DNA from: Arthrobacter sp. KBS0703
GTDB taxonomy: Bacteria > Actinomycetota > Actinomycetes > Actinomycetales > Micrococcaceae
Reading direction: 5' to 3'
Length of the DNA stretch: 64,000 bases
NCBI RefSeq assembly: GCF_002008315.2
Contig: NZ_MVDG02000001.1
Span: forward strand, 3,968,001-4,032,000
The stretch's first letter is position 1, and each line of letters opens with the position of its first letter. The notes below the pieces were generated by a model. It searched no databases, was not told where the DNA came from, and worked only from the letters and a program-made list of their open reading frames with translations. Below, piece by piece: positions 15,988 to 24,657 of this stretch. A program made the translations under genes and the position numbers.

Positions 15988-18003
15988 GTGGGGAACTCTA
16001 AAAAACTTTCACTTGCCCTTATTGGTCTCATTTTCGGCGCCTCCCTGGTGGCGTGCGACGACGGCCGCGGCGGAGCCGACGCCGCGGCCAAGCAGCTTGC
16101 CTCGGCGGTGGCAGGGCTGGACCTCCGTCCCGTGGCGTTCGACGGCCGTGATTCCGGGGTTGCGAACGACCAGCTGCAGCAGGTCTTCAAGGCCCTCGCG
16201 CCTGAGAAGCCGTCCGTGGAAGCCGGGCAGCTGCAGCTCGACGGCGACACGGCCCGCGTTCCGCTCAACTACAGCTGGAAGATCGCAACCGGCGAGTGGA
16301 AGTACACCGTTTCCGCTGACCTCCGGAAATCGGGAGATAAGTGGCTGACAGTCTGGTCTCCCGGCATGCTGGTGCCCGACCTTGCCGAGGGCGAGATCCT
16401 GAGCAAGGCCACGCAGACCCCGCAGCGCGCCGATATTCTGGGCGCGCAGGACACCCAGCTGGTCACCTATCGTCCCGTGGTCAACGTCGGCATCGACAAG
16501 CCGCAGCTTGGCACGGCCGATGCCGCCGATGCCGCCACCAAGCTGGCCAAGCTGGTGGGCGTTGATCCGGCCGCCTACGTGCAGCAGGTAGAGGCGTCCG
16601 GAGCAGAGGCCTTCGTTCCGGCCATCACCCTCCGGGATACCAGCGGCCGCACCGTTACTGATGCGCAGATCGAAGCCATTCCGGGCGGCCGGGCCATCAA
16701 GGACAAGTTGCCCCTCGCTCCCACGCGGAACTTTGCCCGCGCCGTGCTCGGCACCGTGGGCGAGGCCAGCGCGGAGCAGATCGAAAAGTCCGACGGCGCC
16801 CTGACCGCCGGCGACGTCACCGGGACCGGCGGCCTGCAGCAGCAGTACGACGCCCAGCTCCGGGGCAAGGACGGCATTGCGGTCCGGGTGCAGCGCGCGG
16901 ACCTCACCAAAGAAGAAATCCAGGCCGCCCAGACGGATCCGAGGCGGACGGTGTTCGAGATCCAGGCCACCGCGGGCACGCCGCTGAAGACCACGCTCGA
17001 CCTCAAGCTGCAGCAACTCGCCGAGGACACCCTCGCCGACATCAAGCCTGCCTCCGCGATCGTGGCGCTCCGGCCGTCCACCGGAGCCGTGCTGGCCGCG
17101 GCTTCGGGACCCGGAAGCAACGGCTACAACACCGCCATGCTGGGCCAGTACGCGCCGGGGTCCACGTTCAAGGTGGTGGATTCGCTGGCCATGCTCCGCA
17201 ACGGGTTCACCCCGGATTCAAAGGTGGAATGCACGCCCACCCTCACCGTGGACGGGCGGAAGTTCAAGAACGCGGAGGGCTATCCCGCCGATTCGCTCGG
17301 TTCCGTCACCCTGCGTGATGCGTTTGCGCACTCCTGCAATACGGCCTTCATCTCGGTGCGGGAAAAGGTGTCGCAGGCGCAGCTCGAGTCGGCAGCGACG
17401 TCGCTCGGAGTGGCCGTTGAGGCGCCGAAGCTGGGTGCGGAGGCCTTCCTTGGCTCCGTCCCGGGCGAGGCCGAGGGCACCGACCACGCCGCGGCCATGA
17501 TCGGGCAGGGAAGGGTCCTGATGTCGCCGCTCGCCGCGGCCATCATGGCCGGATCCGTCGCGAAGGGCTCGCCGGTCTCGCCCTGTCTCTTATACACATC
17601 TAGATGTGTATAAGAGACAGCCCCGGGCGCGTCACCCGCGGCAAGCGGTGCGGCGGGCACGCAGCCCGCGGAAGGTGCGTCGCCGTCGTCGACCGTCACC
17701 GCCGAAGCACCGGCCAAGTCCGCCGAGACGCCCATCACCAAGGCGGAGGCCGCCTCGCTGGCCGACATGATGCGCGCAGTGGTGACGTCCGGCCACGCCG
17801 GCTTCCTGGCCGAGGTGCCGGGCGAGCCTGTGGGGGCCAAGACCGGCACCGCGGAGTTCGGAAATGCCAACCCGCCCAAGACCCACGCCTGGATCATCGC
17901 CGTGCACGGCGATCTGGCTGTGGCCGTCTTCGTGGAAGACGGCGGCCTCGGCGCCACAACGTCCGGGCCGCTCCTGAAGAAGTTCCTGACAGCTGCCGGC
18001 TGA
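15988..18003 (+). CDS. penicillin-binding protein, MecA_N/transpeptidase lipoprotein type (broken by adapter)
   Basis: A class B D,D-transpeptidase that cross-links peptidoglycan outside the membrane. GTG 15988 begins a lipoprotein-like signal ending LVACDD. An NTF2-like MecA_N domain (about 25-135), a dimerisation domain and the transpeptidase follow. Motifs are STFK (catalytic serine), SCN and KTGT. An adapter pair at 17583-17620 introduces a stop (after false residues CLLYTSRCV) between SCN and KTG. The frame resumes unchanged with an Ala/Pro/Ser-rich linker and ends TAA-free at TGA 18003. I therefore annotate one gene. Homologues of this architecture are common in Arthrobacter. The bases lost at the gap cannot be recovered from here. 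Confidence 0.9.
17583..17620. repeat. Nextera/Tn5 mosaic-end adapter pair (assembly artefact)
   Basis: The 19-bp mosaic end (17583-17601) is joined to its inverted copy (17602-17620) inside the penicillin-binding protein gene. Reading frame and protein family continue on both sides, so this marks a filled gap and not an insertion sequence. Confidence 0.95.
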
Positions 18004-18063
18004 CGGAGCGTTTTGGGCCCCGGCTGACCGGGCGGGCGGGGCCCGGGCAGGCGCCGTGGGAAG

Positions 18064-19755
18064 ATGGACGGCGTGGCCCATATTGACGTTTCCGGCATTG
18101 ACTACTTCCTCTCCGACGGCACCCAGCTGCTGAACGGGGTGACATTCAAAGTCCCGGACGGCACCAAGACGGCGCTCATCGGGCCCAACGGCACCGGCAA
18201 GACCACGCTGTTCCGGATCATCGCCGGCGACCTCACGCCTGACGAGGGTGTCATTGGCCGCTCCGGGAACATGGGCATCATGCGCCAGTTCGTCGGCCAG
18301 GTGCGGGACGATTCCACCGTCAAGGACCTCCTGGTGTCCGCCGCCCCTCCCGGGCTTGCCGCCGCCGCCCGCGCCGTCGACGACGCGGAACTCGCCATGA
18401 TGGAGCACGACGACGAACCCACCCAGATGGCCTACGCCCAGGCGATCGTGGACTGGGGAGATGCCGGCGGCTACGACGTTGAGACGGTCTGGGACGAAGT
18501 CTGCATGGCCGCGCTGGGACTGCCGTTTGACCGCGCGCAGCACCGCCCGGCGTCGAGCCTTTCCGGCGGCGAGCAGAAGCGCCTGGTGCTGGAGGCACTC
18601 TTCGCCGGCCCCGACGAGCTGCTCCTGCTGGACGAACCGGACAACTACCTGGACGTCCCGGGCAAGCGCTGGCTGGAAGGCAAGCTCAACGAGTCAAAGA
18701 AGACTGTCTTCTTCATCAGCCACGACCGCGAGCTCCTGAACAACGCCGCGGGCCGCATCGTCACCCTCGAGCCGGGCATCAACGGAGCCGGCGCCTGGGT
18801 CCACGGCGGCGGCTTCGGCTCCTACGTGGAGGCCCGGGCGGACCGCAACGCCCGCTTCGAGGAGCTGCGCAAACGCTGGGACGAGGAGCACGTGAAGCTC
18901 AAGGAACTCGTCAACATGTACAAGAACAAGGCGGCGTTCCGTTCCGACATGGCCAACCGGTACCACGCCGCCCAGACCCGCCTGGCCAAGTTCCTGGAAA
19001 TCGGGCCCCCGGAGGCGCTGCCCATCGAGCAGAACGTGCGGATGAGGCTCAAGGGCGGCCGCACGGCCAAGCGCGCCGTGGTGGCGGAAAAGCTTGAGCT
19101 GACCGGCCTGATGAAGCCGTTCTCCACCGAAATCTGGTTCGGCGACCGCGTGGGCGTGCTGGGTTCCAACGGCTCCGGGAAGTCCCACTTCCTGCGCCTG
19201 CTCGCCACCGGAGGCACCGATCCGGAACGCGAGCACCTGCCGGTGTCCGACGTCGAAATCGCCGAAGTGCCGCACGAGGGGACCGTGAAACTCGGCGCCC
19301 GTATCCGCCCCGGCTTCTTTGCCCAGACCCACGTCCGCCCGGACCTGCTGAACCGTACCCTGCTGGATATCCTGCACCGCGGCGACGAGCACCGCTCCGG
19401 CCTGGGCCGCGAGGCCGCGGCTGGTGCGCTGGACGGCTACGGGCTCGCGGGGCAGTCGGAGCAGAAGTACGAATCCCTGTCCGGCGGCCAGCAGGCCCGC
19501 TTCCAGATCCTGCTGCTGCAGCTGTCCGGAGCCACCCTGCTGCTCCTGGACGAGCCGACCGACAACCTGGACCTGCACTCGGCCGAGGCGCTGGAGCGGG
19601 CGATTGACCACTTTGAGGGAACCGTCCTGGCGGTGACGCACGACCGCTGGTTTGCCCGGACCTTCGACCGCTTCCTGGTGTTTGGCTCCGACGGCAGGGT
19701 GTACGAGTCCGCCGAGCCGGTCTGGGACGAGAAGCGCGTGGAACGCGCCCGGTAA
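18064..19755 (+). CDS. ABC-F family ATPase
   Basis: A 563-residue soluble protein with two ABC ATPase domains in tandem and no membrane segment. Walker A motifs are GPNGTGKTT (about residue 40) and GSNGSGKSH (about 367). Signatures are LSGGEQKR and LSGGQQAR. Walker B segments are LLLLDEPDNYLD and LLLLDEPTDNLD. A charged helical linker between them (about 255-320) is the P-site-tRNA-interaction region of ABC-F proteins, which act on ribosomes in translation or antibiotic protection. Start ATG 18064 or GTG 18073 are both possible. Confidence 0.92.
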   Translation: MDGVAHIDVSGIDYFLSDGTQLLNGVTFKVPDGTKTALIGPNGTGKTTLFRIIAGDLTPDEGVIGRSGNMGIMRQFVGQVRDDSTVKDLLVSAAPPGLAAAARAVDDAELAMMEHDDEPTQMAYAQAIVDWGDAGGYDVETVWDEVCMAALGLPFDRAQHRPASSLSGGEQKRLVLEALFAGPDELLLLDEPDNYLDVPGKRWLEGKLNESKKTVFFISHDRELLNNAAGRIVTLEPGINGAGAWVHGGGFGSYVEARADRNARFEELRKRWDEEHVKLKELVNMYKNKAAFRSDMANRYHAAQTRLAKFLEIGPPEALPIEQNVRMRLKGGRTAKRAVVAEKLELTGLMKPFSTEIWFGDRVGVLGSNGSGKSHFLRLLATGGTDPEREHLPVSDVEIAEVPHEGTVKLGARIRPGFFAQTHVRPDLLNRTLLDILHRGDEHRSGLGREAAAGALDGYGLAGQSEQKYESLSGGQQARFQILLLQLSGATLLLLDEPTDNLDLHSAEALERAIDHFEGTVLAVTHDRWFARTFDRFLVFGSDGRVYESAEPVWDEKRVERAR

Positions 19756-19801
19756 ACCGGGCGCTGCGGCCCCGCCGGCGGGGCATCGATAGAGTTGTCG
19801 G

Positions 19802-20998
19802 ATGACGTCCACCCAGCAGCTCGCCGACCGCCAGGTATCCGCCGCAGCGGTGGCAACCTTCATCATTTTCGGCGCGAACGGCCTCGTGTTTGCCAGCTGG
19901 GCCGCCCGGATTCCGGCTGTCACGGAGATCCTGCACATATCCTCCGGCCAGATGGGGACGCTCCTGCTGTGCACTGCAGTGGGTTCACTGATCGCCCTGC
20001 CCACCGCCGGTCTGGTGATCAACCGTATCGGCACCGCCAACAGCGTCCGTGCGGGCGGTTTCCTGGCCGCGCTGGCTGGGGTGGGTATCGCGGTATCGCT
20101 GCTCGCGGAGTCCGTTCCGGGCACGGCGGTGGCCCTTTTCTTTTTCGGCATGGGCGTCGGGCTGTGGGATGTGTCCCAGAACGTTGAAGGGGCCGACGTC
20201 GAGCACAGGCTCCGCCGGACCGTCATGCCCAAGTTCCATGCGGCGTTCAGCGGCGGGGCCTTTGTGGGTGCGCTCATCGGGGCCGGACTGTCCGGCATCG
20301 GCGTGGGTCTGCCCCAGCACCTGCTGGTCATCGCCGCCGCCGTGGCCGTGCTGACCTTCGTCACGCCCCGGTACTTCCTGCCGCATGCCATTCCCGACCA
20401 GCCTGCCGACGGTGAGCCCAAGCCCGCCCGCGGCCCGTCCGCCTGGCGCGACGGCCGCACGCTCCTGATCGGCGTAGTGGTGCTTGGCGCGACGCTGACC
20501 GAAGGCGCAGGCAATGACTGGATCGCCAAGGCGGCGGTGGACGGACTCGGAACCTCCGAATCCACCGGTGCCCTGCTCTTCGCACTGTTTGTCCTGGCCA
20601 TGACCGCGATGCGCTTCTTTGGCGGCACGTCCATCGACAGGTACGGGCGGGTGGCCGTGCTGCGTGCCAGCATGGCCGCAGCCGCGGCCGGTCTGGGCCT
20701 GTTCGTCTTCGCGGGCAACATCTGGCTGGCGGCCGTCGGAGCGGCGCTGTGGGGAGTGGGGGCCGCCCTCGCGTTCCCGATGGGAATGTCCGCCGCGGCC
20801 GACGACCCCAAGCACGCGGCCGCAAGGGTCTCGGTGGTCTCCACCATCGGCTACGTGGCGTTCCTGGCCGGGCCCCCGCTGCTCGGCTACCTTGGCGACC
20901 TCACGGGGATCCACCTGGCACTCCTCGCGATCGGGGTGCCCATCCTGGTTGCCCTGCTGCTTGCCGGCGCCGCCAAGCCGCTGTCCGCCAGGCGGTGA
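19802..20998 (+). CDS. MFS transporter
   Basis: A 398-residue major facilitator with about 12 hydrophobic segments. The loop between the sixth and seventh (residues about 198-215) is short and Pro/Ala-rich. RFFGGTSIDRYGR resembles the conserved loop motif repeated in the second half. ATG 19802 lies 6 bases after a TAGAGT -10-like box, consistent with leaderless expression. The substrate cannot be predicted; members of this group are often annotated as sugar or drug transporters. Confidence 0.85.
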   Translation: MTSTQQLADRQVSAAAVATFIIFGANGLVFASWAARIPAVTEILHISSGQMGTLLLCTAVGSLIALPTAGLVINRIGTANSVRAGGFLAALAGVGIAVSLLAESVPGTAVALFFFGMGVGLWDVSQNVEGADVEHRLRRTVMPKFHAAFSGGAFVGALIGAGLSGIGVGLPQHLLVIAAAVAVLTFVTPRYFLPHAIPDQPADGEPKPARGPSAWRDGRTLLIGVVVLGATLTEGAGNDWIAKAAVDGLGTSESTGALLFALFVLAMTAMRFFGGTSIDRYGRVAVLRASMAAAAAGLGLFVFAGNIWLAAVGAALWGVGAALAFPMGMSAAADDPKHAAARVSVVSTIGYVAFLAGPPLLGYLGDLTGIHLALLAIGVPILVALLLAGAAKPLSARR

Positions 20999-21104
20999 CG
21001 CGGCCGGCGGTGACCCGCCGATAGCGGGTTCGGACCGCACGCCTCCCCTCCGGCAGCCACTGAACCTCCGTGCCCGGCGGGCTACCCGGCGGTAGGGTGG
21101 GGCA

Positions 21105-22607
21105 ATGCGAAGAATGCTGCGAAGGGGACCCGGCTGGGTGGCCGGACTGGACCGAACGCTGATGCGGGCGGTGTCGGCCTTTCCCGGCGGGCACCACGAC
21201 ACCTTCTTCCGCAGGCTCTCCGCCGCAGCCAACAATGGCAAGCTCTGGTTCGGCGTAGCCGCCGTGGCAGCTGCTATTCCCGGACGCACCAGGCGCGCCG
21301 CGGTTCATGGCCTGCTAGCCCAGGGCGTTGCCTCCGCCGTGACCAACCTCGTTTTCAAAACCGTGCTGCCCCGCAGGAGGCCGCTGCCGGAGCACCTGCC
21401 CGTGTTCCGCTTTGTGAACCCGCAGCCCACCAGTTCATCGATGCCGTCCGGCCATTCAGCCTCGGCCATTGCCTTCGCCCTCGGCGCGGGCTTCGTGCAG
21501 CCGGTCCTGGGTGCGGCGGTGGCGCCGGTGGCGGCCGGAGTTGCCTACTCCAGGGTGCATACCGGCGCGCACTGGCCGTCCGATGTCCTCTTCGGTTCGG
21601 CGATTGGAGCAGCGTCAGCCTTCGTGACGAGGAAATGGTGGCCCGTCCGGCCGCCGTTTCCACCCACGACGCGCTGCGAGGTGGAGGCGGCGGCAGTCCC
21701 CCGCGGCGAAGGCCTCAGTATCGCCGTGAACACACTGGGCGGGTCGTTCACCGAGGAAACTTCGGCAGCGTTGCTGGAAGTATTCCCGCAAGCGCATATA
21801 ACGACCATTGCGCCGGACCAGAACGTCGCCGCCCTGATGGAGGCTGCGGCGACCAGGCCCGGCACCCGTGCGCTGGGCGTTTGGGGAGGTGACGGAACGG
21901 TGGGCACTTCGGCTGCGGCCGCCGTCGCCCACGACCTTCCCCTGCTGGTGCTGGCGGGCGGAACACTCAACCATTTCGCCCGCGATGCCGGGACCCCCAC
22001 GCTCACCGAAGCGGTGTCGGCCGCAGCGAAGGGCGAGGCGGCACTGGCTGACGTTGGCGCGGTTGCGGTGGAGCGGGGGCTCGCCGATGACCCGGAAAAC
22101 GTGGAGCTCATCATGCTCAATACCGCCAGCATCGGGTTGTACCCCAACCTCGTGCGGCGCCGCGAGCACCTCCAGCCCGCCCTCGGCAAACCCCTGGCCG
22201 GGGTGGTGGCGATGTTCCGCACGTTCGCGTTGGAGAAGCCCACCACGCTCACGGTGGACGGCGTACGCCACAAGCTGTGGATCATGTACCTTGGCCGGGG
22301 CCGCTACTACCCCCGTGACCACGCCCCGCTGGTCCGTCCCGTGCTGGACGACGGCGTCCTGGACGTCAGGATGATCACCGCCGACGAATCCTTCGCCCGC
22401 CTCCGCCTGCTCTGGTCTGTGCTGACCGGCACCGTGGCAACGTCCAAAATCACCCACCTGGCCGAGGCCACGCGGGTACGGATTGAGTCCGATTCGGGCC
22501 CGCTGGTGCTCGCTGTGGACGGCGAAGCCATGCCGGGGGTACGCGCCGCGGAATTCACGCTCAAGCGCGGCGCGCTCCGCTACTACTCTCCGCACAGCGA
22601 CGGCTGA
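21105..22607 (+). CDS. fusion of PAP2 phosphatase and diacylglycerol-kinase-like domain
   Basis: A 500-residue protein with two enzymatic halves. Residues about 20-175 form a membrane PAP2 phosphatase domain: KTVLPRRRP, MPSGHSAS and SRVHTGAHWPSDV give the three motif segments with both catalytic histidines. Residues about 205-495 are a lipid-kinase domain of the DAGK/YegS type with GGDGTV and GGTLNHFA. Such fusions could interconvert a lipid alcohol and its phosphate, for example in undecaprenol or diacylglycerol recycling (inference). ATG 21105 lies 6 bases after TAGGGT, the leaderless pattern. Confidence 0.9.
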   Translation: MRRMLRRGPGWVAGLDRTLMRAVSAFPGGHHDTFFRRLSAAANNGKLWFGVAAVAAAIPGRTRRAAVHGLLAQGVASAVTNLVFKTVLPRRRPLPEHLPVFRFVNPQPTSSSMPSGHSASAIAFALGAGFVQPVLGAAVAPVAAGVAYSRVHTGAHWPSDVLFGSAIGAASAFVTRKWWPVRPPFPPTTRCEVEAAAVPRGEGLSIAVNTLGGSFTEETSAALLEVFPQAHITTIAPDQNVAALMEAAATRPGTRALGVWGGDGTVGTSAAAAVAHDLPLLVLAGGTLNHFARDAGTPTLTEAVSAAAKGEAALADVGAVAVERGLADDPENVELIMLNTASIGLYPNLVRRREHLQPALGKPLAGVVAMFRTFALEKPTTLTVDGVRHKLWIMYLGRGRYYPRDHAPLVRPVLDDGVLDVRMITADESFARLRLLWSVLTGTVATSKITHLAEATRVRIESDSGPLVLAVDGEAMPGVRAAEFTLKRGALRYYSPHSDG

Positions 22608-22613
22608 CCTCCG

Positions 22614-22639
22614 CCCCCTCATCCGATCGGATGAGGGGG
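22614..22639. repeat. 26-bp perfect palindrome
   Basis: CCCCCTCATCCGA is followed without spacer by TCGGATGAGGGGG. It lies 7 bases after the PAP2/DAGK stop and 116 bases before the ABC transporter start. No T-tract follows. It may be a terminator stem or a repressor operator for the exporter operon. Confidence 0.55.
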
Positions 22640-22755
22640 GCTACCCTGATTCGCCCCTGAATCATCCCTGAGACCGGCGAATTCGGCTGTCCGCGTCGGT
22701 AGCGTGGAACGTGCACACCAGACAGCATCCCGCAGCTACGCAAAGGAACGCTTCC

Positions 22756-23706
22756 ATGATCGAGGCACAAGGCCTGACGAAGGTCTACGGCGACAAAACC
22801 GCCGTCGGCGGCGTCAACTTCACTGTCCAAGCCGGCCAAGTCACTGGCTTCCTGGGCCCCAACGGAGCCGGCAAATCAACCACCATGCGCATGATCATGG
22901 GGCTGGATACGCCGACGGCGGGAAGGGTCACCGTGAACGGCGTCCCGTTCGCGCGCCACGTCGCGCCGCTGCGTGAGATCGGGGCGCTGCTGGACGCTAA
23001 GGCCGTCCACACGAGCCGCTCCGCCTACAACCACCTGCTGGCCATGGCAGCCACCCACAGCATCCCAAAGAAGCGCGTCCACGAAGTCATCGAGATGACG
23101 GGCCTGGCGGACGTCGCGCGGAAGAAGGTCAAGGGCTTCTCGCTCGGCATGGGGCAGCGGCTGGGCATCGCCGCCGCGCTCCTGGGCGATCCGCAGACCA
23201 TCATCCTGGACGAGCCCGTCAACGGGCTGGACCCGGAAGGCGTCGTCTGGGTGCGCAACCTCGTCAAGTTCCTGGCCTCGGAGGGCCGCACCGTGTTCCT
23301 GTCCAGCCACCTCATGAGCGAGATGGCCCTGACCGCGGACCACCTGATCGTGATCGGCCGCGGCAAGATCATCGCCGACGCCCCCATCAAGGACATCATC
23401 ACCGGCAAGGGACAGAGCCGCACGCGCGTCCGCACGGACCAGCCGGACCAGCTCATGCATGCCCTCGCAGGAGCCGGCGTTTCCGTTGAAGTGCAGGACT
23501 ACGAACTCCTCGAGGTCAAGGGGCTCGATCCGCGCCGGATCGCCCGTACTGCCCTCGACAACCACGTCATGGTGTACGAACTCACTCCGCTCCAGGCCAG
23601 CCTTGAAGAGGCCTACATGGAGCTGACCAAGGACGAGGTCGAATACCACTCGCTGATCACCACGGGAGCCCCTGTTCCCGCCCAGTCCGGAGGCCACCAG
23701 TCATGA
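22756..23706 (+). CDS. ABC exporter ATP-binding subunit (DrrA/CcmA type)
   Basis: A 316-residue ATPase with Walker A GPNGAGKST (about residue 39), signature FSLGMGQR and Walker B IILDEPVNGLDP, then the His-loop in SSHLMSE. A C-terminal domain of about 100 residues is typical of DrrA-type exporters. ATG 22756 has AAAGGA 9 bases upstream; the frame open to 22711 is not needed. The stop overlaps the permease start as ATGA. With the permease and the two-component genes it forms an apparent four-gene operon. Confidence 0.92.
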   Translation: MIEAQGLTKVYGDKTAVGGVNFTVQAGQVTGFLGPNGAGKSTTMRMIMGLDTPTAGRVTVNGVPFARHVAPLREIGALLDAKAVHTSRSAYNHLLAMAATHSIPKKRVHEVIEMTGLADVARKKVKGFSLGMGQRLGIAAALLGDPQTIILDEPVNGLDPEGVVWVRNLVKFLASEGRTVFLSSHLMSEMALTADHLIVIGRGKIIADAPIKDIITGKGQSRTRVRTDQPDQLMHALAGAGVSVEVQDYELLEVKGLDPRRIARTALDNHVMVYELTPLQASLEEAYMELTKDEVEYHSLITTGAPVPAQSGGHQS

Positions 23707-24611
23707 GCTCAACCACCTTGGATTCCACCCCTTCCCGCCGCGGCGCGCACACTGCAACCGGTGCTGCCCCTAGCGATGCGGGCCGCCCGGCCGGCGCCGG
23801 CATCGGTCCCGGCCCCACATTCTTCCGGGTGCTGAACTCCGAATTCATCAAGTTCCGCACCCTGCTGTCCACCCTGATCCTCCTCGCCTCCACGGCCGTG
23901 GTCATGGTCGGGTTCGGTGCGCTGTCAGCCTGGGGAACAGGCCAGTTCGCGGACGCGGCAGGTTCCGACCCCCAGGCGGCCGAAGCCATCGCTGCCCAGG
24001 GCGGCGATCTGGCGGTCACCGTGCCAACGTCCGGCATCGCCTTCGCGCAGCTGATCCTGGGGTCCCTCGGCGTGCTGCTGATGAGCTCCGAATTCACCAC
24101 CGGCATGGCCCGCTCCACGTTTGCTGCCGTTCCGAAGCGGCTCCCGGCGTTTGTCGCCAAGCTCGTAGTGGTCATGGTCAGTGCCTTTCTCCTGACGGCG
24201 GTGTCCACTTACGTGGCCGGCTTGGTCTCGGTGCCGATCCTGGACAACTACGGCCTCAAACTGGACCTTGCCAGCTCGCAGTCGGTCAAGCTGCTGCTCG
24301 TCAACAGCGCCTACGTAGCGGCCGTGGCAGCGATCGGCATGGCGCTCGGCACCATCGTCCGCAACTCGGCCGGCGGCATCATGAGCCTCGTGGGCCTGTT
24401 CTTCGTGGCGCCCATTGCCTTCCAGCTGATCCCCGGCGACTTCTTCGTGGAGGCCCGCAAGTACCTGCCCGGAAACACCATCAGTCCGCTGACCGCGGTG
24501 GAACACGTTCCGGAGACGCTCGAAGTCTGGCAGGCCGCCCTGGTACTGGGCGCCTGGGTGCTGGTGCCGGTGGTCCTGGCCATGGTCCTGCTCAAGAAGC
24601 GCGACGTATAG
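23703..24611 (+). CDS. ABC-2 type transporter permease
   Basis: A 302-residue membrane protein with a 40-residue Ser/Pro/Gly-rich N-terminal extension and about six helices. The first (TLILLASTAVVMVGFGAL) is followed by a large external loop; the last ends VLLKKRDV. It is the partner of the preceding ATPase (4-base ATGA overlap). It ends with TAG three bases before an adapter pair, so the C-terminus looks intact. The exported compound is unknown; such pairs often export peptides, antibiotics or lipids. Confidence 0.88.
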   Translation: MSSTTLDSTPSRRGAHTATGAAPSDAGRPAGAGIGPGPTFFRVLNSEFIKFRTLLSTLILLASTAVVMVGFGALSAWGTGQFADAAGSDPQAAEAIAAQGGDLAVTVPTSGIAFAQLILGSLGVLLMSSEFTTGMARSTFAAVPKRLPAFVAKLVVVMVSAFLLTAVSTYVAGLVSVPILDNYGLKLDLASSQSVKLLLVNSAYVAAVAAIGMALGTIVRNSAGGIMSLVGLFFVAPIAFQLIPGDFFVEARKYLPGNTISPLTAVEHVPETLEVWQAALVLGAWVLVPVVLAMVLLKKRDV

Positions 24612-24614
24612 TCC

Positions 24615-24652
24615 CTGTCTCTTATACACATCTAGATGTGTATAAGAGACAG
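24615..24652. repeat. Nextera/Tn5 mosaic-end adapter pair (assembly artefact)
   Basis: A back-to-back pair of the 19-bp mosaic end (24615-24633 and 24634-24652) lies between the permease stop and the histidine kinase start. It hides the true intergenic sequence and possibly the kinase start. Confidence 0.95.
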
Positions 24653-24657
24653 TTTCC

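Noticed and set aside
18694..20847. 717-residue minus-strand ORF opposite the ABC-F and MFS genes
   Set aside because: It is a long antisense shadow caused by high GC at third codon positions. The composition is Ala/Pro/Arg/Ser-rich and no domain is recognised, while the plus strand has clear families.
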